Part shown: positions 41,986-50,399 of the stretch, piece by piece
Layout: each line of letters starts with the position of its first letter
Position numbering within the stretch: the first letter of the stretch is position 1
Notes under the pieces: model-generated
Databases searched by the model: none
What the model was told of the DNA's origin: nothing
The model's input: the letters and a program-made list of their open reading frames with translations, nothing else
Assembly: GCA_021731405.1 (NCBI GenBank)
Contig: JAKFXN010000001.1
Span: 1 to 64,000 of the forward strand
DNA: 64,000 nucleotides
Origin: Candidatus Parcubacteria bacterium
Lineage (GTDB): Bacteria; Patescibacteria; Paceibacteria; UBA9973; UBA918
Direction of reading: 5' to 3'
Position numbers and translations under genes: made by a program

Positions 41986-42660
41986 TTAAAATAAAAGGGT
42001 CTCAATCAGTTCCGCCTCAACGATATAGCGGTCGTCTGTACTTCCAAAACTATTACAGGTAGCAAGAAAAAGACGCTGTGTGTCGCCCGCAATTGGTACT
42101 GTCACATCAAGCGCATTCGCTCGATACACTTTGTCGACACGGTACGTAAATCGTCCTTCTATAGCTTCAATCACAATGGTGTCTCCCCATTTAAGGTTCT
42201 GAATACCATTAAAAGCTTGAAAGTTCTTATTTCGAACCGCTGGTAAGTAGCTTGAATGACCTAAAATAAAGACTGTTCCGTCTTGTTCAAGTGTAGCTGA
42301 ATCTGGATGTCGAACCACACCCTCAAGCAAGGAAGCATCAAGATCGGCTACATTTCGGGAGGTGGGGTTTAACACGGTGATAGTTCTATCAAGCGCTTCA
42401 ATAGTCATAGTAAGCGGATAGACCGGAGTACTGATTTCTTCTGTCACTGTCAGTGGCAGGATTTCAGCTGCAGTTACATTTTCAGTAATTTCTTCTTCTA
42501 CTAACTCTGGTTTTTCAACTTCTCGCACTAGCTCAGGCAAAAAGTCTAGCCACGCCAAAAGCGCATAACTGGCCAAAAAGACCACAAAAAACGCTACGAG
42601 AAAAGCAATTTTGCGTTTCAGCACAGCATCCACAAAATCCGTCCATGAGTGCACTTCCAT
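41986..42660 (-). CDS. Sortase family transpeptidase
   Basis: A 224-residue membrane-anchored cysteine transpeptidase. An N-terminal membrane helix (about residues 18-40) is followed by an acidic linker and the sortase beta barrel. The catalytic His is H135 in FILGHSSYLP, the Cys is C202 in LATCNSF, and the Arg is R211 in DDRYIVEAEL. It should cleave a pentapeptide sorting signal; the VPYTG of the neighbouring surface protein is the obvious candidate. TTGACT-17 nt-TATTAT (preceded by TGC) ends 9 nt before the ATG, so the message is leaderless. The class (A to F) is not assigned. Confidence 0.9.
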   Translation of the reverse strand: MEVHSWTDFVDAVLKRKIAFLVAFFVVFLASYALLAWLDFLPELVREVEKPELVEEEITENVTAAEILPLTVTEEISTPVYPLTMTIEALDRTITVLNPTSRNVADLDASLLEGVVRHPDSATLEQDGTVFILGHSSYLPAVRNKNFQAFNGIQNLKWGDTIVIEAIEGRFTYRVDKVYRANALDVTVPIAGDTQRLFLATCNSFGSTDDRYIVEAELIETLLF

Positions 42661-42767
42661 ATAGTTATAATAATAGCACGATTTAAGCTAAAAGTCAATA
42701 TACCTTACCATTCCCCGTTCTTTGAGACAAAAATTGACAAGCTCCCCTGCTGTGGTAGTTTTTTTGT
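42661..42767. promoter_or_regulatory. Divergent promoters of the sortase and CARDB-like genes
   Basis: Minus strand: TTGACT, 17 nt, TATTAT at 42670-42675, 9 nt before the sortase ATG. Plus strand: TTGACA (42734-42739), 16 nt, TAGTTT (42756-42761), 6 nt before the ATG at 42768. Confidence 0.65.
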
Positions 42768-43823
42768 ATGAATAACGTCACAAGAGAGCGCAAGGAGAGC
42801 GTTTTGAAGTCACTCGCCCTCATAGGTCTATTAGGAGTAATACTTTTTATTGCATGGGTTTCAGTCCAAATTGTAGCTGTTTTCCCAACAGCGGTTTCTT
42901 CACTAGCCTCACTGGCTGATAGTGTCTATAACTATAATCCCCGTGGAGTTTCTGATCTAAAGCTCCAACCGGTAGCAGAGAGTGTTGAGACTGGTGGTGA
43001 ACTCAGTCTTGCGTGGGACAAACGCTTTGAAACTGGTACATACGCCTTCACCTTCTTGTGCGAAGAAGGACTTTCCGTAGAAATCAAAACTACCGAGAGT
43101 ACTTTTGAAAATGCGGAGTGTGGAAAATCATATACACTCGGCACAGTAGATAATGCGCAAGTGCAGGTAAATTCAGAAAAGAAAGGTCAAGCACCATTTA
43201 CGTACACAATTAGTTACTTCAAAAACAACGTCTACACTCCATCTTCACAAAGTTCACAATCAATTTTGGTAACCAATAGCCGCTTCACTGAACCAGGACC
43301 AAATGTAAACGTGGTAAACGTCCCAGCACCAGAACCTGAAACCTCTACCGAAACAACCACCGAGACTGCAGCTCCGGAAGTTGTCGTCGTAACTCCAGCA
43401 CCAGTGGCTGCTGTAAAACCACAGCCAACGTATGAGTATGTGTATCAAGTACCTGTCTCAGATCCAAAGGGCTTCACTGATCTAAAAGTAACCTACTTAG
43501 GTATTGGTTCAAAAAATCGAAACGGCTCCTTTACAAACAGCGGCACGCTTAAGGAAGGAGTCGCTGGTGTAGTACAGTTCTCAGTTCAAAACATCGGCAC
43601 AAAGACTTCAGACACATGGTCATTTGAAGCTGAACTGCCTGGAGGAACAGACTACACTTCTCGCACACAAAATGCTCTCAAGCCTAACGAGCGAGCTATC
43701 TTTACTCTCACCTTCCCCGCTCTATCGAAAACCTCAGTTGAAACTTTCTCAGTCGAAGCTACAGTAACGGGTGACACCAACACCAAGAACGACACGTTCA
43801 CTTCCACAACCATTGTTCTTTAA
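42768..43823 (+). CDS. Membrane-anchored CARDB-like surface protein
   Basis: A 351-residue protein with one N-terminal membrane helix (about residues 14-38, LKSLALIGLLGVILFIAWVS), so the bulk lies outside the cell. A first beta-rich domain with two Cys is followed by a proline/threonine/valine-rich linker (VVVVTPAPVAAVKPQPT). The C-terminal ~110 residues resemble a CARDB adhesion-type beta domain (VVQFSVQNIGTKTSDTWSFE, then FTLTFPALSKTSVETFSVE). It is divergent from the sortase gene and may be part of the same surface system, although I see no sorting signal. A perfect palindromic terminator follows. Confidence 0.7.
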   Translation: MNNVTRERKESVLKSLALIGLLGVILFIAWVSVQIVAVFPTAVSSLASLADSVYNYNPRGVSDLKLQPVAESVETGGELSLAWDKRFETGTYAFTFLCEEGLSVEIKTTESTFENAECGKSYTLGTVDNAQVQVNSEKKGQAPFTYTISYFKNNVYTPSSQSSQSILVTNSRFTEPGPNVNVVNVPAPEPETSTETTTETAAPEVVVVTPAPVAAVKPQPTYEYVYQVPVSDPKGFTDLKVTYLGIGSKNRNGSFTNSGTLKEGVAGVVQFSVQNIGTKTSDTWSFEAELPGGTDYTSRTQNALKPNERAIFTLTFPALSKTSVETFSVEATVTGDTNTKNDTFTSTTIVL

Positions 43824-43839
43824 TAATAGTTGCTCAAAC

Positions 43840-43873
43840 ATAAAAAGGCGCACCGTACGGTGCGCCTTTTTAT
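43840..43873. terminator. Perfect 34-bp palindromic bidirectional terminator
   Basis: ATAAAAAGGCGCACCGT (43840-43856) is followed directly by its exact reverse complement (43857-43873). It ends the CARDB-like gene on the plus strand and gyrB on the minus strand. Confidence 0.85.
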
Positions 43874-43891
43874 ATTTTCTGGTTCGAGATA

Positions 43892-46006
43892 TTAAAGATC
43901 CAGTGTCGCCATCTTTGCGTTACTTTGGATAAATGACTTTCGACTCGGAACGTCAGTACCCATCAAAACATCAAACACTCGATCAGCCAAGACAGCGTCT
44001 TCAATATTTACTTGTTTGAGAATTCTGAATTCTGGATTCATAGTTGTTTCTCCTAATTCATCAGCATTCATTTCGCCCAGACCTTTGTATCGCTGGATAC
44101 GCACTTTATTGGTCTTCTTTGCTACTTCTTCAGTCGCTCCTTCTTCTTCCCCTTCTTCTTCAGCCACATCTTCATTTTCTGATACCTCTACTCCCATACT
44201 CTTAAGCACGCTAAATTTTTCTTCATCATTAAAAGCATAGTGGAGTTCTTTTCCTCGTTGAATCTTATAAAGCGGTGGTTGAGCAATGTAGATAAATCCA
44301 CCTTCAATCAAAGGCTTAAAATAACGGTAGAAGAGTGTTAGGAGTAGTGTACGAATATGAGCACCGTCGACGTCAGCATCAGTAGCAATAATAATCTTAT
44401 GGTAACGAAGCTTACTGATATCAAACACATCACCAATCGCGGTACCAAGCGCGATCACTACGTTTTTAATCTGCTCTGAAGCAAGCATCTTGTCGATACG
44501 AGCTCGTTCAACGTTCAGAATCTTTCCGCGAAGTGCCAGGATGGCCTGTGTTTTTCGGTCACGACCCATCTTAGCAGAGCCTCCCGCTGAGTCCCCCTCC
44601 ACAATAAAGAGTTCTGAATCTTCTGCTCGCTTGCTCTGGCAGTCAGCCAGCTTACCTGGAAGGGACATACCTTCAAGCGCTCCTTTACGAAGTACACTAT
44701 CTTTAGCTGCTTTGGCTGCTTTACGTGCCTTCACCGCAATCACGACTTTATTGATGATAGCTTTGGCATCATCAGGATTTTCTTCAAGGTAATTGTTGAA
44801 TGCTTCACCAAACACTGATTCAACAGCACCACGAGCCTCTACCGAACCAAGCTTGGCTTTTGTCTGCCCTTCAAATTGGATTTCAGGCATCTTCACTGAG
44901 ACCACTGCCGTAATACCTTCAAGTACATCGTCTCCAGTAAAACCAGCGTCTTTATCTTTAACTGAAAAGAAGTTGTTCTTCTTTGCGTAGTTGTTGAGGG
45001 TACGAGTGAGTGCAGTTTTAAAACCAGTTATGTGAGTACCATGTTCTGGGTTGTAGATGTTGTTAGCATAAGCACTAATACGCGCTGAGATATCATCGAC
45101 GTATTGCACCGCCACCTCAACCGACATCACCGCTGCATCATAATCGTTTTTCTCAACGTAAAAAATATTCTTATGGACTGGCTTCTGGTAGTGGTTGTTG
45201 AAAGCTACCAGAGAACGAAGTCCACCTTCAAAGTAAAAGTGCTGGTGTGGCACCTCTAGGTGTTCATCACTGAGGTATTGCTTACCTTTAAGACCATCGA
45301 GGAATTTCACAACCGCTTTGTCTGTTGAAGCATGAATTGAAGCTTCCTCTCCAGCTGCCAAACGGGCGTCAATAACTGAAATATGCATCGCTTTCACCAG
45401 GTACGCTTGTTGGCGGAGATGGTTTACCACTCGCTTATAGTCGTATGTTGTTTCTGGAAAGATACTGGCGTCTGCTTGGAAGGTCACAATAGTTCCCTTC
45501 AATTTTGAAGCGCCCATTTTCTTTACCTTGTACTTCGGCACACCAATTGCGTACTCTTGCATATGGTACGCACCGTCGCGGTGAACCTCTACAATTACAT
45601 GTGATGAAAGAGCGTTCATTACAGACACACCTACACCATGGAGACCGCCAGATACTTTGTACCCAGATCCTTCACCTCCGAACTTACCGCCAGCATGGAG
45701 TACAGTAAGAATAGTCTCAAGCGCTGAGACTCCTGTTTGCTTATGCATGTCGACTGGAATACCACGACCATTATCGACGACACGAACATAGCCTCCTGGT
45801 AGAAGTGACACTTCTACTCGGTCAGCAAAACCACCCATGGCTTCATCGCGTGAGTTGTCGAACACTTCCCAAATAAGATGGTGAAGTCCATCAGGACCAG
45901 TGGTCCCAATATACATTCCCGGCCGCTTTCGTACTGGCTCAAGTCCTTCTAGGACCGAAATGGACGATGCGTCATAGTTGCTCTTTTTCTCTTTTTTTTC
46001 TGCCAT
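43892..46006 (-). CDS. gyrB: DNA gyrase subunit B
   Basis: The ATPase subunit of a type IIA topoisomerase, 704 residues. The GHKL ATPase has VEVSLLPGGYVRVVDNGRGIP and GGLHGVGVSVMNALS; the helix DNSRDEA replaces the common DNSIDEA. The TOPRIM domain has VEGDSAGGSAKMGRDRKTQA and DADVDGAHIRTLLLTLFYR. An acidic insert (ENEDVAEEEGEEEGATEEVA) lies within the C-terminal part before KVRIQRYKGLGEMNADELGE. gyrA or parC is not nearby, so a ParE identity cannot be excluded. It is transcribed with a leader of about 40 nt after TATAAT. Confidence 0.93.
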   Translation of the reverse strand: MAEKKEKKSNYDASSISVLEGLEPVRKRPGMYIGTTGPDGLHHLIWEVFDNSRDEAMGGFADRVEVSLLPGGYVRVVDNGRGIPVDMHKQTGVSALETILTVLHAGGKFGGEGSGYKVSGGLHGVGVSVMNALSSHVIVEVHRDGAYHMQEYAIGVPKYKVKKMGASKLKGTIVTFQADASIFPETTYDYKRVVNHLRQQAYLVKAMHISVIDARLAAGEEASIHASTDKAVVKFLDGLKGKQYLSDEHLEVPHQHFYFEGGLRSLVAFNNHYQKPVHKNIFYVEKNDYDAAVMSVEVAVQYVDDISARISAYANNIYNPEHGTHITGFKTALTRTLNNYAKKNNFFSVKDKDAGFTGDDVLEGITAVVSVKMPEIQFEGQTKAKLGSVEARGAVESVFGEAFNNYLEENPDDAKAIINKVVIAVKARKAAKAAKDSVLRKGALEGMSLPGKLADCQSKRAEDSELFIVEGDSAGGSAKMGRDRKTQAILALRGKILNVERARIDKMLASEQIKNVVIALGTAIGDVFDISKLRYHKIIIATDADVDGAHIRTLLLTLFYRYFKPLIEGGFIYIAQPPLYKIQRGKELHYAFNDEEKFSVLKSMGVEVSENEDVAEEEGEEEGATEEVAKKTNKVRIQRYKGLGEMNADELGETTMNPEFRILKQVNIEDAVLADRVFDVLMGTDVPSRKSFIQSNAKMATLDL

Positions 46007-46085
46007 GCCGAATATTACTAACCCTTAAAAAATATACCCAAATTATAGCAGATTTTAGTCCCACTGTCTCCCCAACTTCCCAGAT

Positions 46086-46112
46086 AAAAACCGCCATTTC
46101 TGGCGGTTTTTT
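46086..46112. terminator. Terminator between the small membrane protein gene and gyrB
   Basis: AAAAACCGCCA pairs with TGGCGGTTTTT around TTTC, with T-runs on both strands. Confidence 0.8.
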
Positions 46113-46128
46113 GACCACAAAGTAGTCC

Positions 46129-46530
46129 TCATGTACTCAGAAATGAGATGAGCGGTAGAGTGTTCGTGACAGTGGCACAAAAGGCCACCCACCCAACAAC
46201 ATCAGGGATTTTTCTTCTATCAATAAACCAGAGGGCAGATGCTTGCAAAGCGCCGAGCCAGGTGCCGATGACAAAAGCCATCATCAGGAAGAGAAAGCGT
46301 CCGCTCGAAACAATTGGACCAGAGCCGTAAAAAAGCAGTGAGGTTACCACAGCTGTTACCCACACGACCAAGAGCATGCTTCCTAGAGACCTGTCCTTTT
46401 TTACGTAGGAAAACAGTGCTGCTAAGGCCAGTCCGCCGAGGACACCATAACCACTTGGTGCAATGTCCTTCCACTCAAACACGTAATACAACAGCGCAAG
46501 TGCCACATTGTCCAGCGCAAAGAAACGCAT
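46129..46530 (-). CDS. Small polytopic membrane protein, 133 residues (hypothetical)
   Basis: Four predicted membrane helices: near residues 8-20, 27-43, 52-68 and 76-100, with a further hydrophobic end (VVGWVAFCATVTNTLPLISF). Short basic loops (YVKKDRS, IDRRK) separate them. No family is recognised. GGAGG stands 5 nt before the ATG and a terminator follows, the layout shared by the other stand-alone small genes of this window. Its codons are relatively G/C-rich. Confidence 0.65.
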   Translation of the reverse strand: MRFFALDNVALALLYYVFEWKDIAPSGYGVLGGLALAALFSYVKKDRSLGSMLLVVWVTAVVTSLLFYGSGPIVSSGRFLFLMMAFVIGTWLGALQASALWFIDRRKIPDVVGWVAFCATVTNTLPLISFLST

Positions 46531-46612
46531 GTCAGCCTCCGAATAATAGGTGTTAAAAAAAGAGCGACGACTTCACAGCCTACACTACACAAAAAACACC
46601 TTCTCGTAAAGA

Positions 46613-48514
46613 CTAGCGAGCTTCCCAGCCTTGGTTTGCAACCGTTTTATAGAGGTCATCCATGTGGATTTGTACCTCGCTATCAGTCAGGGTCTTTTCA
46701 CTTGATTGGAACACTAGACGAAACGCGAGTGACATTTTGCCATCTTTACCAAAGGTATCAACATGAGTAACACGTACGCACAGTGGACCGGCCTGGGCTT
46801 TCAAAAGTGCTGCTACGCTTTCGGCAGTAACTGCCTCTGGCACCCACATGGCAATATCTCGACTAACTGCCGGATAGAGTGAAAATCCTTGGTAGGTAGT
46901 CTTTGGTGAAAGAGACGTTTTTTCATATGCAGTAACTTTTGGAAGATGTGTGAGCATCTCATCAAGCGAAAATTCAACTATTCCATCTTCTTTGCTTATG
47001 AGAGTTATAGAAACTCCTAGGACAGCGGCTAGCGCAGCAAGGGCTTCATCAACAAGTGGGTCATCGGCCTTGGCTTTGTATGCTGTGCCTGTCTGCACTG
47101 CGAAAGCAACCCTAAACTCCTCACTCTCTGTTCCAAACACCGTTCCAATTTCAAAAATTTTAACGGCTGGTAGACCAAGCAAATCACGGTGCGGGATGTT
47201 GAGAGTACGCGCTTCGCGAAGATTCTCTACTAGTGAGCTACGTAAGTAGCCCTTGTCGGTCGCAAGTGCGTTCTCAAGCTTTACCACATCCTTAGCTCTA
47301 AAACTGCTGGTATATACCTCAGAGAAACCAAGTGTCATTAGGGTCTCGCGAATTTTTTCAGAATAGTAGTGACGGACGTTTATTTCTGCAACAGCGCCCA
47401 CTGTTGGAGGGACTGAGACAATATGTCCAAGTCCGTAGATGCGACCAATTTCTTCAACAATATCTTCAGCGATAACAAGGTCATCACGCTCAAACGGTGG
47501 CGTAACCGTAATACTCTCTCCTGCAGTGGTATACGTATAAGCGAATCGGTTAAGAATATCTTCAACATCACTCATTGAAAGAGTTACGCCAAGCAGTGAA
47601 TTAATTTCAGCCAAGCGAACGGTTACCGGTAGACGTTCTACACTTCCGTCACCAACGGCGGTCACGACTTCAGTCGTACCACCTGCTACCTCAAAAATGA
47701 GTTCCACCACCCGAGTAAGGGCTATTGGCGCGACAGCGCGGCAAATGCCATTCTCGTAGCGCTTAGAGGCATCAGTTTGAAGCTTTAGTGACTTGGCAGT
47801 CTTTCGAACCGCAAAGCGATCAAAGTGAGCCGATTCAATAATAATGTTTGAGGTAGCAGCATCAACCGCCGCTACTTTCCCTCCCTTAATGCCCGCGATA
47901 CCAATAGCTACATCGTTTGTGCCGTCTACGATAAGAGCGTCTGTTGGTTGTAGAGAGTACTCTTCGCCCGTGAGTGTAGTAATTTTTTCTTCCGCTTTAG
48001 CATCACGCACAGTGATGTTGTGACCTCCTAGTTTATCAGCATCAAAAGCGTGGAGTGGTTGGCCAAGCTCAAACATGACGTAGTTAGTAGCGTCTACTAT
48101 GTTATTGATAGAACGTTGACCGACAGCAGCTAGTCTTTCCTTAAGCCAGTCTGGGGAAGCTCCTACCTTAACACCGGTGATTAGTGCTGCACTATAAAAA
48201 TCACAAGTGGCACTCGTAAGTTCAATCTTAATACCTGAATCCTTACTCAAGGTAACAGGATTCAAAAACGGATCAGCCTTTAAGGTATTCTTTGTAATGA
48301 CCGCAATCTCTTTGGCCATTCCCCGGTGGGACATTAGCCAAGCTGATTTATCAGGCAGCACCTTCACATCAAGTACTGTGTCCCCTCCTACCGCTATCAG
48401 TTCTTCAATCTCAGCCGAGTGGAATGTTATCAAATCACCCAACTCCGCCACAGGCGGCATTGGCTTTTCTAGCAGTGACCCTAACCAGTTATAAGAAAAT
48501 TTCATAAGTTTCAA
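46613..48514 (-). CDS. pheT: Phenylalanine-tRNA ligase beta subunit, short form
   Basis: Structural and editing subunit of PheRS, 633 residues against ~800 in typical bacteria. It starts with the B1-like segment (MKLMKFSYNWLGSLLEK) but lacks the EMAP/OB tRNA-binding insertion. B3/B4 (IVDATNYVMFELGQPLHAFD), the B5 helix-turn region, the catalytic-like core (GFSEVYTSSFR) and the C-terminal FDX-ACB domain (YPAVSRDIAMWVPEAVTAES) are present. The start codon follows the pheS stop without a gap, so the genes are translationally linked. Confidence 0.95.
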   Translation of the reverse strand: MKLMKFSYNWLGSLLEKPMPPVAELGDLITFHSAEIEELIAVGGDTVLDVKVLPDKSAWLMSHRGMAKEIAVITKNTLKADPFLNPVTLSKDSGIKIELTSATCDFYSAALITGVKVGASPDWLKERLAAVGQRSINNIVDATNYVMFELGQPLHAFDADKLGGHNITVRDAKAEEKITTLTGEEYSLQPTDALIVDGTNDVAIGIAGIKGGKVAAVDAATSNIIIESAHFDRFAVRKTAKSLKLQTDASKRYENGICRAVAPIALTRVVELIFEVAGGTTEVVTAVGDGSVERLPVTVRLAEINSLLGVTLSMSDVEDILNRFAYTYTTAGESITVTPPFERDDLVIAEDIVEEIGRIYGLGHIVSVPPTVGAVAEINVRHYYSEKIRETLMTLGFSEVYTSSFRAKDVVKLENALATDKGYLRSSLVENLREARTLNIPHRDLLGLPAVKIFEIGTVFGTESEEFRVAFAVQTGTAYKAKADDPLVDEALAALAAVLGVSITLISKEDGIVEFSLDEMLTHLPKVTAYEKTSLSPKTTYQGFSLYPAVSRDIAMWVPEAVTAESVAALLKAQAGPLCVRVTHVDTFGKDGKMSLAFRLVFQSSEKTLTDSEVQIHMDDLYKTVANQGWEAR

Positions 48515-49231
48515 CTAAAATTGATTGACGAAGCGGAGATCGCCGTTATACATCAGACGAATATCGTCAATTCCATACTTCAGCACCGCGAGTCTATCCA
48601 TTCCCATACCAAAGGCAAAGCCTTGGTATTTTTCCGGATCGATACCGGAAGCACGCAGTACGTTTGGGTGCACCATCCCAGCTCCCATGATTTCAATCCA
48701 GCGACCAGAGAGCTTGTTGTCAGGAGTTGGCGCAATCATCATATCAACCTCAACTCCTGGCTCCACAAACGGAAAGAAGCTGGGTCTGAAACGCACCTGT
48801 ACTTCCCCACCAAAAAACCGTGAGAAGAAATATTCAAGTACTCCCTTCATATGACCAAGTGACACATCCTCGTCAATCATTAAACCTTCAATTTGGAAGA
48901 ACTGAGCTTCATGAGTAGCGTCTGTCGCTTCGTTTCGAAACACCTTCCCCGGACAAATCATCTTGATGGGCGGTGTATGACTTTGCATATGCCGAACTTG
49001 TACTGGTGAAGTGTGCGTGCGCATTACCACGTCCCCCGTACCTGCTAGATAAAAAGTATCTTGCATGTCGCGCGAAGGATGATCTTTAGGCACATTAAGT
49101 GCATCAAAGTTAAAGGCTACCAGCTCACGTTCTGGTCCTTCGGCAAAGGTAAAACCAATCTCAGCAAAGATACTGTTTATCTCAGCGATTACCTGCGAGA
49201 GTGGGTGCTTATGTCCTACTGGTGTGTTCAT
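48515..49231 (-). CDS. pheS: Phenylalanine-tRNA ligase alpha subunit, short form
   Basis: Catalytic subunit of PheRS. The 238 residues cover only the class II core: motif 1 (HPLSQVIAEINSIFAEIGF), the RDMQDTFYL segment, motif 2 (KVFRNEATDATHEAQFFQIE) and motif 3 (GFAFGMGMDRLAVLKYGIDD). The N-terminal ~85-residue coiled coil that binds the tRNA in other bacteria is missing. The frame upstream gives no sign of a lost start. It is first of the pheS-pheT pair. Confidence 0.95.
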   Translation of the reverse strand: MNTPVGHKHPLSQVIAEINSIFAEIGFTFAEGPERELVAFNFDALNVPKDHPSRDMQDTFYLAGTGDVVMRTHTSPVQVRHMQSHTPPIKMICPGKVFRNEATDATHEAQFFQIEGLMIDEDVSLGHMKGVLEYFFSRFFGGEVQVRFRPSFFPFVEPGVEVDMMIAPTPDNKLSGRWIEIMGAGMVHPNVLRASGIDPEKYQGFAFGMGMDRLAVLKYGIDDIRLMYNGDLRFVNQF

Positions 49232-49251
49232 ACAAAAATCCTACCACGTGT

Positions 49252-50382
49252 TTATAAAACTGGTAGTGCGGTTATGATTTCTAATAACGAAGTGCCTTGC
49301 TCTACAAAAATAGAACCTCCGTACACAAGCATTGTAATATCTGTTCCTGGATATAAAAGCTGGGCGTTTTGCCAAGCACGATCATCAATCTCAACAACGT
49401 AGATACCCCTTTCAAGGTGCATCAAAACTAAATCTTCACTATTTGGGAAAAAGGTAAAATCAATCACAGATTGACCGAGTGCATCCATTTCAATGCTGGT
49501 TCGACACTCACGGGTATTGTTAGAAAGTTCGTTTAGGGTATTCTCAAAAAACATCTCTCCTTCCTCTACAAGCAGTGTCTCCTCTAGGTCAAGCGCTGCT
49601 TCAATTTCTACCTGACTCGTACAGAAGTAATGCGGTATCTGGCGACCTACACCAAGCGCTCCAGCATACACTTTGTCGCCCGACTTATAGAGTGCCACGT
49701 TATTACTAATCACCGTGGTAGTAGCGAGCACTTCTTCTTTGGTCGGTGTACTCGTAGAAAATGAAAAGGCTTCTTCAGGAGCTCCCTTTAGCATTTTTGT
49801 GGTAGATGCTTTTTCTAAAAACAAATCCTTAAGAAGCGTATATTCAGAACTCACTCTATAGGTGCTCGTTGCTACTGATGTTGTGGCTAGGTACGGAATA
49901 GTGCTTGAAGCAGAAAGTAAAAGTGCCGGTGTTGATGTGCCGCCAGTAAATACCGCTTCCCCTTCAATGGTCTCATACGGAGTAATTGGACGCACTTGTG
50001 GTACAAGCGGCATATTAAAAGATTCAGCCTCGGTTACGATATGTGGATACACAGTAAGATTTTTTACCCACGTATGAAGACCCGGTGATTGCACGTGCAC
50101 GCGGTGCATATTTGGAACGAGCCCTTGAATGTATGAGGCATTTCTAAATACCCGAGCATTAGTAACTTCAACCTCATTCACAAAAATAGTGCTGTCTGGT
50201 GCCTCCGCCGCAATATAAAGTCCACCTGTAGCAGTGATAGATGGCGCACCTGAGAAGAAGTCGTAGCGATAGCCCGTAGCGTAAAACATGAAGGCTGGCA
50301 GACTAAAAAGAAATGCCAAAAGGAGCAGGGTGAAGATAATTTTGCGGTGCCAATAGGCGAGCGGTTTGACTTGAGGTTTCAT
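49252..50382 (-). CDS. PEGA-like domain membrane protein (hypothetical)
   Basis: A 376-residue protein with one N-terminal membrane helix (about residues 14-34) and an outer part. Residues ~50-115 resemble a PEGA domain, a small beta-sandwich with 'GGLYIAAEAPDSTIFVNEVE' and 'PGLHTWVKNLTVYP'. The rest has many Ser/Thr residues (STSTPTKEEVLATTT) and a beta-rich end that could form propeller-like blades. Function unknown; such proteins are frequent in Parcubacteria-type genomes and probably belong to the cell surface. It is separated from pheS by 20 nt. Confidence 0.65.
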   Translation of the reverse strand: MKPQVKPLAYWHRKIIFTLLLLAFLFSLPAFMFYATGYRYDFFSGAPSITATGGLYIAAEAPDSTIFVNEVEVTNARVFRNASYIQGLVPNMHRVHVQSPGLHTWVKNLTVYPHIVTEAESFNMPLVPQVRPITPYETIEGEAVFTGGTSTPALLLSASSTIPYLATTSVATSTYRVSSEYTLLKDLFLEKASTTKMLKGAPEEAFSFSTSTPTKEEVLATTTVISNNVALYKSGDKVYAGALGVGRQIPHYFCTSQVEIEAALDLEETLLVEEGEMFFENTLNELSNNTRECRTSIEMDALGQSVIDFTFFPNSEDLVLMHLERGIYVVEIDDRAWQNAQLLYPGTDITMLVYGGSIFVEQGTSLLEIITALPVL

Positions 50383-50399
50383 AAAAATAGCCTACCACA

